64,000 bases of DNA, taken from Populus alba. Lineage: Eukaryota > Streptophyta > Magnoliopsida > Malpighiales > Salicaceae. The translations under genes were made by a program, and so were the position numbers. Of the stretch, positions 15,777 to 26,725 are shown piece after piece (position 1 is the stretch's first letter; each line of letters starts with the position of its first letter). The stretch covers positions 1,717,493-1,781,492 of the forward strand of contig NC_133287.1 in assembly GCF_005239225.2 (NCBI RefSeq), read 5' to 3'. Under the pieces are notes generated by a model. The model was not told where the DNA came from. It made no database searches and saw only the letters and a program-made list of their open reading frames with translations.

Positions 15777-16590
15777 TTACCCCTCAGCCATGCCACCTTG
15801 TGTCAGCTCAGCCACTGTGAATTTCATGGCCTCGTTAGCACTGGTAATGACATGATAACCAGGCCACTTCACTCTTTTACCAGCACCTGGTTCAGGTATT
15901 CACCGTAATACAATGTCTTTGCCCTTCCCACACTGACCACCCAGCTGGATTCACCATTGTTGGACTGCATTACAGCAGTCCTAGAATACTCCTTCCATGG
16001 TCGGCCCAGGTATGATTTGAATGAGCCCTTAACAGGCTGAAGATCAGAACTTACTATAATGTCACATTTTTGGATTGAAATCCCTGCGTTTTGGTTTGGG
16101 TCAGTTCTTCCTTGGGCTGTTACCATGTTGTTTTGTCCACTCATGGGCTTCGTGGTACAAGCTTGCAGTTATGGAGCACCACAGCTTCAGTCTACTGTGC
16201 CGGTAATATAGCAATCTCTGTAGAATCGCCGGAGGCTGTGGGCAAAGAGGGTGTCTTGGTAGGCATCAATGCGGCATCGGTTGATGACGGATTGATCAGC
16301 TCCGATGCGGAGCGCCACGGCTTGATGTTTCTGTGGCCTAGCCGTGTTTTGGAACCAAATATCCTGGGCTATGAATCCATCACCATCAGCCGCTGCATTC
16401 ATGGATTATAAAACATAATTTCTTTGATGCATTAAGGAGATAGATAGACATAATTTGTATAGAAACTTCCACCAAAAAGAAAGAGATCTTTACCTACTGT
16501 TGCAGACTTGAATGTTGTATAGCCATCAACAACATTAAAACTAACAGTAATGATAGTGGAATGCATGCCATTGCCACTGGCTCGTAATAT
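15777..16590 (-). pseudogene. Pectinesterase (PME) pseudogene, 5'-truncated and frameshifted
   Basis: Intact PMEs de-esterify wall pectin. Here only the C-terminal half of the catalytic domain remains. Exon A (to 16494) gives GMHSTIITVSFNVVDGYTTF. After a GT-AG intron, exon B (from 16392) gives DGDGFIAQDIWFQNTA and INRCRIDAYQDTLFAHS, then ITGTVD followed directly by TGA (about 16185). The FIFGN block after the second catalytic Asp is lost. The frame then shifts to EAVVLHNCKLVPR, shifts again before MSGQNNMVTAQGRTDPNQNAG and GRPWKEYSRTAVMQS, loses the usual INPAGW segment, and shifts a third time after YYGEYLNQ to GAGKRVKWPGYHVITSANEA and the stop at 15777. A (TA)n tract replaces the upstream part. 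It cannot make an active enzyme. Confidence 0.9.
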
Positions 16591-16603
16591 GCTACAGGTT
16601 AAA

Positions 16604-16605
<2 letters not shown>

Positions 16606-16641
<36 letters not shown>
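16606..16641. repeat. (TA)n microsatellite
   Basis: An uninterrupted run of TA dinucleotides of about 36 bases lies at the 5' break of the pectinesterase pseudogene. Confidence 0.95.
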
Positions 16642-16643
<2 letters not shown>

Positions 16644-16859
16644 AGTGTGAAATTTTATTCGATTGTGTTATTAAATTTAACTTAATAAATCAATCTTCAA
16701 ACCTCACAACCTTTTACATAACTCAAGTTTCCACCAACACACTAACTAAACCAAAATAAATTAATTAATTTCATGGGTTCAAATAAAATTTTGATTACTT
16801 ATAAAAATATAACTTGTTTTTTAAAAAACTTCAAGATAGCAATTTTTAAGACAACAATA

Positions 16860-17273
16860 AATTAAATTAATCTTAGTCTCCAACAACCTGTGTCATCCAA
16901 ATAAGCCCCATCTTCAACAACGATTCATGGAGTTTCATTGCTCCTCAAGTAGGAAAGCTAGCACATTGTATTTGTGAAACTTGCAATATGGACTCACCAT
17001 CAAGTTATTTTGTGTAATCAAACATCCAAACCTCTTCATCAACCCTCTCTTCTTTGTTTTTGTAAACCCTAACTTCTTTGACCAACCATCAAGAAGTTCA
17101 ACCATATGTTGCTTCCTCCGAACTTGTATGCAATTCTCCAACTTACAACATAATGCAAAGGCTTTCTCCATCTTCCTTTGATCTATCTGAAGTTCATCAC
17201 CTGTTTGTGAGAGGACAAAAACTTGATCTCGTTTACCATCGAGCATCTCATAAAACATGTTATCAGCAGACAA
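16860..17273 (-). pseudogene. Unidentified reading frame, possible PPR-like relic
   Basis: A minus-strand frame from an ATG near 17256 to a TGA at 16935 has reasonable composition but no domain I recognise (segments include LENCIQVRRKQHMVELLDGW). Just past its stop, in another frame, AMKLHESLLKMGLIW is very like AMKLHDEMLDMGLKP near the C-terminus of the PPR protein next door (17475-19241). This may therefore be the decayed tail of a duplicated PPR gene, or part of that gene's 3' UTR. Function is unknown. Confidence 0.3.
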
Positions 17274-17474
17274 TTATGCAGCACTGTAGCAATATATGCT
17301 CATATAACAGAAATTGCATGGTTCAGACAATAGACCACAACAATATTCTTTAAATTTAGAAACTGTAACGCTTGGCCTGAGCATTATATTTGCTAACTCA
17401 AAAAAAAAAAAAAAGGGCAAAAGTATATAGTTTGACCAGGAAAAGTCGCAGAACAAACACACTGCCTGTACATT

Positions 17475-19241
17475 CTACCTGTTGAATTCCAATATCAGCC
17501 TTTTATATGCTGCTTTATCAGGTTTCAGGCCCATGTCCAGCATTTCATCATGAAGTTTCATTGCTTTCCTCATTTCTTTTGCACGGCAAAGCCCACGGAT
17601 TGTTATTGTAAAACTTTCACTATTCACTAATTTGAGTCCTTCCATGTAATCAAATACCCTAACTACTTCTTCAATCCTACCGTTTTTTACAAGCCCATCA
17701 ATAAGTATATTATATGTTGCAACATCCAAACTTGCTTGCAATTTCTCCATCTTGTTATGCAACGCAACAGCTTTATCAATCTGTCTCCTAGAGCAATAAT
17801 GCTCAACTAGGGAGCAACAGCACAATGAATCTGGCAGTAATCCTTTCTCTAAAACTAAATCCAGCAAGTCTTCCACTTCCCTCCATCTACGTTTTCTACT
17901 TAGTAACAAGATAAATTTAGACAACCCAACTGTACCAGGTCTAAAACCTCTTCTCATCATGTCCCCCAATATCTCATATCCTTCTTCATACTGATCTTCT
18001 TCACTGAGAAGATCCAAAAATGCATGATAAGTACTATCCTTCACTCTGATTCCCTTTTCGGAAATTAAACTGTATAAACCAATTGCTTCCTTTACTCTTG
18101 CTTCTTTAGACAATGCCTTTAACATACACCCATAAGTAGCATCTTGTAATCCAATCTTCTCATCACAAGCTCTCCTAAAAAACATTTTTGCCACATTCAT
18201 CTTACACAAATCAGAAAACTTTTGAATGACTGAATCACATTGAGACAAAGGGCATTTTGGAAGCAAGCCTTTCTCAGCCATTATATCCATAACTCTCTCA
18301 ATCACTTCTTCATTCCCATGTTTACAAGCTCCATCAAGTATCGCACTATAAGTACTAAAACCAGGGTCAAGTTTCCTCTCACACATCTGATTTAGCCTCT
18401 CAAAAGCAGCTTCAAAATCCCCTCTTTTACTACAACAATCAATAACACCGTTATACAAAACTGAATTATAAACACCCATATCTAAAAACTTAACAATTCT
18501 CTCAAAGTTCCCATCTTTACAAAGAATCTGAGCAATCAACGACCAAGTTAACTTATCAGGCAAAACCCCATCTTTAATCATGGCACAATAAAAACACCAA
18601 GCTAATTTAATCTCATTCTCTCTTTGCAAAACATCAAGAATAGCATTACAGGCAGTACCAGAAGCAATAAATCCATTACCCCTCATCTTCCTAAACATCT
18701 CTAAACTTTCCATAAACAGACCCTTATGCGAGTAACATTCAAGAACAAAACTGAAGGCATCAGACTTTAAACTTTTACCTCTACAAGAATCAACCATGGC
18801 CTCTCCAAGAACTGACACATGATGTGTTTTCACCAAAGAATCCATGATTGGTCTCACAGGTAGAGTGAGACCCGAATTGACACAAATATTGATGATGTGA
18901 CATTGGGATTTAAGGTCTGGTTTAAGCTTTAGATTGGTTTGGACCCAGTTGAAGAAGCGCAGAGAAATTTGAGGGTTAGTTTGTGTTTTGTGGAGGATTT
19001 GGTTAAAGAGAGGAGGAGTTAGTTTTGTGGAGAGGTTGAAGTTTTGGAGAAGTGAAACCCAGTTGTGTCTTTGTAAGATGATTGAGGATATTTGGAACAC
19101 TAACTGGTTTTGTCTGATTTGGATCCTCCATTTCATGGAAGTTGTTGGGTTTGCTCTGTAAAGAGACATTTTTGTGCACACAGTTGCTCGCTCTTCCCTC
19201 AGAATGACGGTATTTTGAGTTATATTTGAACGATAAGTCAT
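17475..19241 (-). CDS. P-class pentatricopeptide repeat (PPR) protein
   Basis: PPR proteins bind single organellar transcripts in mitochondria or plastids and steer their cleavage, stability or translation. This is a single exon of 588 residues with no intron, as usual for the family. Many ~35-residue PPR motifs are visible, for example SVLYNGVIDCCSKRGDFEAA (about 260), STYSAILDGACKHGNEEVI (about 297), ATYNILIDGLVKNGRIEEV and ESFTITIRGLCRAKEMRKAM (near the C-terminus). The protein ends shortly after LKPDKAAYKRLILEFNR, with no E or DYW editing domain, so it is P-class. The upstream ATG at 19241 is used here. MSLYRAN (residue 25) or MKWRIQ (residue 36) may be the real start of a basic organelle presequence. 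It resembles Arabidopsis At4g21170 from memory, not checked. The RNA target is unknown. Confidence 0.93.
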   Translation of the reverse strand: MTYRSNITQNTVILREERATVCTKMSLYRANPTTSMKWRIQIRQNQLVFQISSIILQRHNWVSLLQNFNLSTKLTPPLFNQILHKTQTNPQISLRFFNWVQTNLKLKPDLKSQCHIINICVNSGLTLPVRPIMDSLVKTHHVSVLGEAMVDSCRGKSLKSDAFSFVLECYSHKGLFMESLEMFRKMRGNGFIASGTACNAILDVLQRENEIKLAWCFYCAMIKDGVLPDKLTWSLIAQILCKDGNFERIVKFLDMGVYNSVLYNGVIDCCSKRGDFEAAFERLNQMCERKLDPGFSTYSAILDGACKHGNEEVIERVMDIMAEKGLLPKCPLSQCDSVIQKFSDLCKMNVAKMFFRRACDEKIGLQDATYGCMLKALSKEARVKEAIGLYSLISEKGIRVKDSTYHAFLDLLSEEDQYEEGYEILGDMMRRGFRPGTVGLSKFILLLSRKRRWREVEDLLDLVLEKGLLPDSLCCCSLVEHYCSRRQIDKAVALHNKMEKLQASLDVATYNILIDGLVKNGRIEEVVRVFDYMEGLKLVNSESFTITIRGLCRAKEMRKAMKLHDEMLDMGLKPDKAAYKRLILEFNR

Positions 19242-19244
19242 TCA

Positions 19245-20162
19245 AGTTGTTGATTCATGAATGATAAAATTCAAATCGGATCTTAGGAACGTATTCGTGT
19301 TTAAGACTAAAATCATTATTTACATGTGTTTTCATGATTCATAAAAATAAATTTATTTGTTATAAAATTATTAAATTTAAATTAATTGATTATAAGTTTG
19401 ATGAATTGATTCAAATTAATTTAAAATAATATTTTTTCAGAATTATGCTTTTAAAAAATATTAAATTATAAAAACAAAATTAAATCAAGTATTGATTAAG
19501 TTATTGTGAGTAATTTATATAATCAATGTCCTGTTAAGTTAATTTTAGTTTAATTTAATTTAATTTGTTATAAAATTATTAAGTTTAAATCAGTTTATTA
19601 TAAGATTCATAGATTTACTCAAATCAATTTAAATTAATATTATTTTAGAAATTTTTTTAAAAAAAATACTACATTGAAAAAAAATTCAAAATCAAATCAA
19701 ATTTTGATAAAGCTACAAGTGATTCGTCCAATAAATAAGAGATTATGTTAAGTCAATTTTTATTTAGTTTAATTTTAAACTCACTTCAAACTAGGTGTCA
19801 AATTAACCCTCATCATAGTTTAATAAAATTGCAATTGACATATATTATTTAACCTTAATTATTGAGAACATTTTATTAAAATTTAAGGCTATGATATTAA
19901 CATGAAAGAGAAGAAAGTTAATCAAAATGAATCTGAAGATTGCTTCTTTTATGAAACTAGCTTTCATCTAGTGTGCTTGGTTTTCATTTGCTCCCTTACT
20001 TTTAAAGCTCCACCATTGCTCCAATGTCAAGTATACATTTTACAACTTCCATGGAACAAATATGCCACTTCATGTGGTGTTGTTATACTTCACCCAAACA
20101 CACTCCTTGCATTTAAATAAACCAACATTTACTCACCTATGTTTATTTTAGAAACTAGACTG
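19245..20162. other. AT-rich intergenic region with diverged duplication
   Basis: Bases ~19370-19560 and ~19565-19770 repeat a similar order of words (TTGTTATAAAATTATTAA, ATTTAAAT..., AAAAACAAAATTAAATCAAG-like, TTAAGTTAATTTTAGTTTAATT). This suggests a diverged tandem duplication of about 190 bases. No gene is seen. Confidence 0.45.
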
Positions 20163-20195
20163 TTCACAGTCAGTGGCGGAGCCACAATAGATCAA

Positions 20196-20215
20196 AAGGG
20201 GGCAATTGCCCCCTT
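20196..20215. repeat. 20-bp perfect palindrome in hAT subterminal region
   Basis: AAGGGGGCAATTGCCCCCTT is its own reverse complement. It lies 25 bases inside the left terminal inverted repeat, where hAT transposases usually bind subterminal motifs. Whether it is a binding site or only a stem-forming accident is inference. Confidence 0.8.
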
Positions 20216-20242
20216 AATTTTTTTTTATAGTAAACTCATATG

Positions 20243-20303
<61 letters not shown>

Positions 20304-20312
20304 TATATATAA
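20243..20312. repeat. (TA)n microsatellite
   Basis: A run of TA repeats of roughly 70 bases with one break near 20297 lies inside the hAT element. Translated frames across it are Tyr-Ile repeats and not genes. Confidence 0.93.
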
Positions 20313-21050
20313 TCTCATATGTTTTTTCTTTTTCCCTTTGTTTTCTTTATCTTCCCCTGTCTAACATTGTTCAGCTAGCTACCGTTCCCTGCCTCTTGCT
20401 TTACTCATCAATTAATTTTTCTTGCCATTTACTTTATACTTTAGGTAAAATGTTATTATTTTTTCATTTGTTTCATTATCTAATTTTAATTTTATTCTTT
20501 TATAATTAGTTATTAAAAATATTAGAGTTTATGATAATTTAGAAGTTTTGATATGAATATGTTCAAAATAAATATTTAAATATGCTAATTTAATCAATTA
20601 AGTGTTTCTTTTCTTATTATAAATAAATAAATTAATAATCATACAAAACCATTATTCTTGACATTTCTTGCATCGACAAAAGTATTTTATTGAAATTTAA
20701 TATTTTTCACATTATTTATTTGTAAGTAAAATATCAAGTAGAAAACATGTTTTTCTAGCATTGTTCCTCTTACACATATACTAGGCATTGTTCCTCAATT
20801 AAATGTTTAGAAATGATTAAGTATAATTTAATAAACATACTTATTATATACATATAGATATGAATTGAAATAGGTTTTAATTTTGATGAATTGATGTGTA
20901 TTTTTAAATTAATTTTACTTGATATGAATTAATATATATATATATATATATTTTTTTAAATTAATTTATAATACATGTTTATATAATATAATATTTATTA
21001 ATAATTTGCTTCCTCATTTAAAAAATTCTAGCTCCGCCACTGTTCACAGT

Positions 21051-24000
21051 GTTTGTCTTTGCACAAAGTTTTCCTTGCCTCCTATTCATTTCTATGTTCT
21101 CTCCCCTTCCACTGATGTTGTTCCCCGTTTCATTCACAGCTGACGCTTACAGATGCAGTAGGACTAGCTCTCAATTGGCTGGTGCATGTTTTTGCAAGTT
21201 ATTTATATGTCTTTTTTTTTATTTAAATATGTATAATTTAACTGATTAAGTTCTAGATTTAATTTTCAGAATTAATAGTTCGAATACCACAAACTTTAAG
21301 GTTATTAGAGATTTACCAAATTGTTAATTTTAGAGGCTCAGAAAATAATGCGCGTAAGTGGATTCGAATACCCACAATTATAAAAAAAAAAAAAAAAAAT
21401 TATATTTCCTCCTTGCTTTTTGATTGCAGCCTGCATGACTTTTGCTATGTACACTTAGCATATGTGTATAAACACATGTATTCCTGCCTCTTGATTTCCA
21501 TTTATCATCTTCTAGGCAAAGTTCTCCTGCCTCGGCTCGTGGCATCGCGCGCGGCCACCATGGCTGGTTTTCATCTATTTAACTTCCTCCAATATTAGCC
21601 CATGATGGTAGAAAAGAAAAACGATCATAACAATATTTAAAAATCTACCATTACAAATCCAAAAACTATTCTTGAACTAACATATGGAAGATCGTGTCAT
21701 ATAAAATCAAATTAGTTACATTTATATATAGTCTATTTATCTATTATATTTATGTAAGACCAAACTACTAACTAGATATATTTTAATAGCTTGTCACATG
21801 GACAACTCACTCTTCTTTTTTTCAACTTGTTATTAGTAAACCAATTATTTATTTTAATAGTCTTTTATATACATTGATATATTGATCCGTGCTTGCAATA
21901 CAATGGATCAATATTTTTTTTTTAAAAATATATATATAAATAAATATTAAGAGTATAAAAAATATTTTAATAGTGTTATTACATCTTATCAAGTGGATTA
22001 ATTTTTAAATCTCCACTCAACTATTTGCCACACCTAAATAATGTGTGTCTAGCAACCATGTCAGACCCAAACACCTTAAGTTGGGAGGCCATGCAAATCC
22101 ATGCGCCTGAGCTTGACAACTATGCCAGTCTCAGAAGCCTTAACCAACTGAAAAATGATGAAAAAAAAGGGGTCTTTAGATAGGAAAAAAAACCAAATTT
22201 GAAAAAAAAAAAAAAAAGGTTTCTACCTACTGAGCAGGATTAAGTTTGATAATTATACTTAAATAGTAAAACATAAGTTTGGAAGTGTTATTTATAACTT
22301 ATTCCTTTTTTTTTTTAATAAAACCAGTTAATTAATCCTTAAAATTTCAAGATATAGAAACCCGACCAAGACCCCACACGTCTAGGTTCCAGGTCAATCA
22401 CTATACGGGTTCGGGTTTTATACCCATGCCTTTATCACCGTATAATCACTTCAAAACTGCCTGGCATGTGCTCCATTGAGATCCAATGTTTGAAGCATCT
22501 GACTTGTAATTCATCAAACAGCTAATAAGATTCCATCCTTGAGCATCCTAAAAGGTATACCACTGGCTGTCCACATGCTCTGTCTGAACCAGAGGGAAGA
22601 GGATAATGTTTTGTCACTGCATAGTGTTAGCCTTCCTTCTCGGTCATTGCGATTAGCATGTTGGTCTTGTTTATTACCGGGAAAGCAAGCTCTGCTTCCT
22701 CGTAAATGTTTTCTCTTTATAGCTTGATATTTGGACCTCCTCCATTGCTACGTTAAAGTGAAGCAAACGATCAAAGAGATTGCCTTGAAAAACCTGTCGA
22801 GTGCTCTGTTTTTCTAGAAATGCTAAGGCACGCGCAGTTCATATGACGGTTTAATCTCAAATCTTTGTGCCTCTTGCAAGTGTTGATGATCTTAAAAGCA
22901 TGTGTACATGTACATTAGCATTTGAAATTCAATTCCAGTCTTGCAATAATAATAATTATCATTTGATAATGAGACATAAGTTTTATGATTATGTATTTTT
23001 AATAAACTTTTTCAATAATTTTTTTTTAAAAATAATTCATGTCAAATTTAATTGTAATAGATAATATGTTTGGTAATGAGATTTATTTATTTTTTTTTTT
23101 TTTTTTTTAAAATAATCCATGTTAAATTTAATTGTAATAGATAGTTTGTTTGGTAATGCGATATAATTTATTTTTTATTTAAAAAATATAAATTAATTTT
23201 TTAGATATTTCTAAGAATTTTAAAGTTTAAATATTAAAAAAATAAAAAAATCTTATAAAAACTGCAAATAGACTGTAATTTTTTGTCTGTTTATTTTCCT
23301 TTTGAGATTTCACATTATTCTGTGCTTCAAATTCCAGTTGTCAAATCCAAGAACTTTCTGATTATTGCATGACAAATCAAAATCACTTAGCAACATATGG
23401 ACCCCACCTTAAAATTCTCTGTCAAAACCCAATGGAGGGCAGCCTGGCTTTCTCGCCCCCCCACCCCATATATCTTTTATGTGATGTAAATTCTCCTCAC
23501 ACCATTTTTATCAAATGCCTATAATACCCATGCCAATTTTGTATTATTACAAATTGTTTGAGGCCAAATCATTGATGAATTTACTTTGGCATTTTAAAAA
23601 AAAAAAATTATCAACGTACATAAAAATTCCAAATGCAATAATTATAAATGGAATACAATTCACAAAATTCCAAACATATTATAATTCAATGCCTTATCAT
23701 AATTATTAAACTTTACTTGATTTAATAAGTTATTTTAAGACTCAACTGATTTGACTCCTGATTTAAACTGATTTTTTTAAAAAATTATTTAGAATTGATC
23801 ATATTTAATCTAATTTACCCCATAAAAAACCTATTTTAACTCTTTAAAAATAAATTCTTCAAAATAATATCTTTTAAACCTTTTTTTTAAAAGACCATAA
23901 TATTTTGAATTATCTCGTTTCAGCCAAGATTAATCCACCTTACTCAATAATCTAGTACTTGAATTAGATTTTATAACTTTGTAATTTATTATAATCTTCC

Positions 24001-24258
24001 ATATCAAAACCCTAATCATATGATTAAGATATCTAAGATGGGTAAAATTGTACATTCCGTTATCATATCCTAATAATTTATCAACGTTGACATGCCAACT
24101 TGGTTTTCCAGTTCTAACCTTCACAGTGGAAGTACTGCATTATAAAGTACTAATCATTAAATGCACATCACCTCCTCACAAAGATCCAGCTAGCTGCCAG
24201 TTGAGAAAGCTCCTTCTCTGCCTTCTGATCCAAGCAAAACTGAGAGAAGGTTTCTGCA
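21051..24258. other. Intergenic region between hAT element and XTH8-like gene
   Basis: Mostly AT-rich. At 22450-22830 the DNA is more complex but no frame with a known domain was found. At 23031-23090 and 23111-23171 an ~60-bp sequence is repeated with an 80-bp period (shared core AAATTTAATTGTAATAGATA). A T run separates the copies. The last ~250 bases, with ATGCCAACTTGG and a CTAGCTGCC stretch, are the probable XTH promoter and leader. No gene is supported. Confidence 0.5.
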
Positions 24259-25941
24259 ATGGCAGCAGCTCTTCTCTTCATTGCAGCTTTAATGGCTGCT
24301 TCTTATACATCATCTGAAGCAGCTCAACCAAAAGCTTCTTTTGAAGATAACTTTAGTATAATGTGGTCTGAAGATCATTTCAAAACATCTGCAGATGGGC
24401 AGATCTGGTATCTCTCACTGGACAAAGATACAGGTACGCAAATTTATGCATTGATGCTTCATTCAAAACCAGCTGAAGTTCTTTATCAGTACATTAATTA
24501 AATCAAATAAATATATATAGCTTGCTTAATGTTCAAGATTGGTATTCTTTTTGAGGTATTAATTTGATCTCTTGAATATATAGGCTGCGGATTTCAAACC
24601 AAGCAGAGATATAGATTTGGATGGTTTAGCATGAAGCTGAAACTGGTTGGAGGCGACTCTGCAGGTGTAGTGACAGCTTATTATGTAAGTCTTTCCTCTA
24701 CTACCCCCACAGGCTCAAAGAGCCTTGAAATCGTGTGCCTATGAAGCTTCACTAAGAAATCATACTTGTAATTCGATAGCAAGAACAGAGAATTAATGGG
24801 GAAGGAGGCTAATTAGAGAGGATTAACGTATGTTTGCAGATGTGTACAGAGAATGGGGCAGGTCCAACAAGAGATGAGTTGGATTTTGAGTTCTTGGGAA
24901 ATAGAACTGGAGAACCCTACTTGATACAAACAAATATATACAAGAATGGGACTGGCAACCGTGAAATGAGGCACATGCTTTGGTTCGACCCTACCGAGGA
25001 GTATCACACCTATTCCATTCTCTGGAATAACCATCAGATAGTGTAAGTCCTTCAGCGTTGTGTTATATATATATTATTGATGAGCTCTCAGTTTCGAAAT
25101 AGAGATCAATGTTGGGATTTTTCAAATCTTGGAATCTTTGAAAGCGAAAGCAAAAAAGAAAAGGCCAATAAAGTAGATTAAAGGGATTGTTGCATGGATT
25201 AACTGTGTAAACATGTGGTATTGTTTAAGCATTCGTTTAATAATGCTGTGGAAATCGTGTTTTTTATATTTAAATATTTTATTAAAAATTATTTTTTATA
25301 TATTTTTAGATTATTTTAATATGTTGATATAAAAGTAATTTTTTAAAAATAAAAATATATTATTTTAACATATTTCTAAATAAAAAAAACTTTAAACCGC
25401 AATTAAAACCTTTTTCAAATTCAAACATAACCTTAATTCATTGGACTGAATACGAGGATGTCAGCAAAATGATAGTTTCAATTTATGCAAACTGCAAGCT
25501 TGTGAAAGTTTTTCACTGAATATTGATGCAAACTGCAGGTTTTTCGTGGATAAAGTTCCAGTAAGGGTGCACAAGAACAACGGAGAAGCAAACAATTTCT
25601 TCCCCAACGAGAAGCCGATGTACCTGTTCTCTAGCATCTGGAACGCCGATGACTGGGCCACCCGGGGAGGACTAGAGAAAACAGACTGGAAAAAGGCTCC
25701 ATTTGTGTCCTCTTACAAGGACTTCAGTGTTGAAGCTTGCCAATGGGAAGATCCCTTCCCTGAATGCGTATCAACTACGACTAAGAATTGGTGGGATCAA
25801 TACGATGCGTGGCATCTCTCCGATGAACAGAAAATGGACTTCGCCTGGGTCCAAAGAAATCTTGTGATCTATGACTATTGCAAAGACACTGAAAGATTCC
25901 CAACAGTGCCAGTGGAGTGCAGCTTGAGTCCATGGGATTGA
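24259..25941 (+). CDS. XTH8: Xyloglucan endotransglucosylase/hydrolase, XTH8-like
   Basis: XTHs (GH16) cut xyloglucan tethers in the cell wall and rejoin the ends to other chains, loosening or strengthening the wall during growth. I join four exons: 24259-24433, 24584-24684, 24840-25042 and 25539-25941. Introns are GT-AG and in phase, giving 293 residues, the usual family size. Residues 1-21 form a signal peptide. The catalytic motif DELDFEFLG lies at 104-112, with Glu105 as nucleophile, Asp107 and Glu109 as acid/base. It is followed at once by the conserved N-glycosylation site Asn113-Arg-Thr. The C-terminal XET block has [16 protein letters not shown] and paired cysteines ([11 protein letters not shown] and [11 protein letters not shown]...EC). 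The unusual [20 protein letters not shown] and [16 protein letters not shown] stretches fit Arabidopsis XTH8 as I remember it. The symbol is by resemblance only. Intron 3 holds an AT-rich MITE-like insert. Confidence 0.95.
25220..25435. repeat. MITE-like insert in XTH intron 3
   Basis: This ~210-bp stretch starts CGTTTAATAATGCTGTGG and passes through TTTTAGATTATTTTAATATG and ACTTTAAACCGC before ending TTCAAACATAACC. It matches, loosely, the AT-rich dispersed element seen best at 59908-60130. No clean target duplication was found. It sits well inside the intron, away from both splice sites. Confidence 0.5.
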
Positions 25942-25944
25942 TGA

Positions 25945-26575
25945 GCACGTGACTGTTTAATTATTATTATTCAGCATCATTTTTCTTGAATACCGTTTTG
26001 AGATGGGTATAAATCACAAAGTATGTATTTTTATTGAATATCTATTTCATTTATTGAATTATTTATATTCAATTAGAACAATTTTTTACTACCTTGGCTA
26101 GAAGTTCTCTCTGTGTTTTTATCATATATGAGAGTATAAAAATACACGAGAATATATATAAAAAACATATTAACTATAGAAAATACCGTATAGATTGCAT
26201 AAACACAATAAAATACATCAACTCTAGTAGTACAAGTATCAATCTAGGATTATTCACTCTTGGTATGAGTATCTATTTAAAAATAAAATACCAGTTAACA
26301 TCATGCTTGATGCATATCCGGAGGCAATGTTAACGGATTTCATATGGGAAGCAAGATTTGATGTAAGAAAAAAAAAAATACCTACAAATTTTATTTCCTA
26401 GAAACCAAATGATGGCTTTTTTTTTTTTTTGCTAATAGAAAAAAATTAAAAAAAAAAACCCCTTGAAAGGCCAATCCAAAAAATAAAAAGATTGGCTTGA
26501 AAGGGACTCCTTGATTGACTTTCCTTTTCTCCATTAACATCATATCAAAGGCTTACAAAACCAAGGTTATATTAC
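25945..26575. other. XTH 3' flank and intergenic DNA
   Basis: 3' flank of the XTH gene followed by A/T-rich DNA with poly(T) and poly(A) runs near 26415-26455. Nothing else recognised. Confidence 0.45.
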
Positions 26576-26579
26576 AAAT

Positions 26580-26725
26580 TCATCAAGTCATGCTTCATAC
26601 AAGTTCTTGGTTGGGAAGAAATTGTAGCTGAATTGAAGAGGAAAACTCCCACCTACCTACCTTTCAAGAACAAGTTTGTGTCTTCTCCTGATGGAGGAGG
26701 ATGCATCATCTCAGTTTTGATGAAG
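26580..26725 (+). pseudogene. PR-10/Bet v 1 relic
   Basis: The plus strand reads HASYKFLVG, two in-frame stops, then PFKNKFVSSPDGGGCIIS. The second part matches the Bet v 1 signature found in the intact gene 2 kb downstream (YEHKFVSTPEGGSICKRTS) and the KFVSSPDGG core common in the family. The first part lines up with TYSFSLVEA. Only this central exon-2 segment is recognisable, it has stop codons, and exon 1 and the C-terminal helix were not found. It is most simply a dead tandem duplicate of the PR-10 gene at 28430. Confidence 0.7.

Larger units (their letters stand above)
20171..21042. mobile_element. Non-autonomous hAT-type DNA transposon, 872 bp
   Basis: The left end reads CAGTGGCGGAGCCA and the right end, reverse-complemented, reads CAGTGGCGGAGCTA. 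These terminal inverted repeats match the CAGTGGCGGA ends I know from plant hAT elements. An 8-bp target duplication TTCACAGT flanks it exactly (20163-20170 and 21043-21050), which is the hAT length. The interior is AT-rich with a long (TA)n and has no transposase frame, so the element depends on a transposase encoded elsewhere. The perfect TSD points to a fairly recent insertion. Confidence 0.93.

Noticed and set aside
20240..20509. Tyr-Ile rich frame of 89 codons
   Set aside because: Translation of a (TA)n microsatellite. The same applies to frames at 16432-16644, 16550-16759 and 39689-39880.
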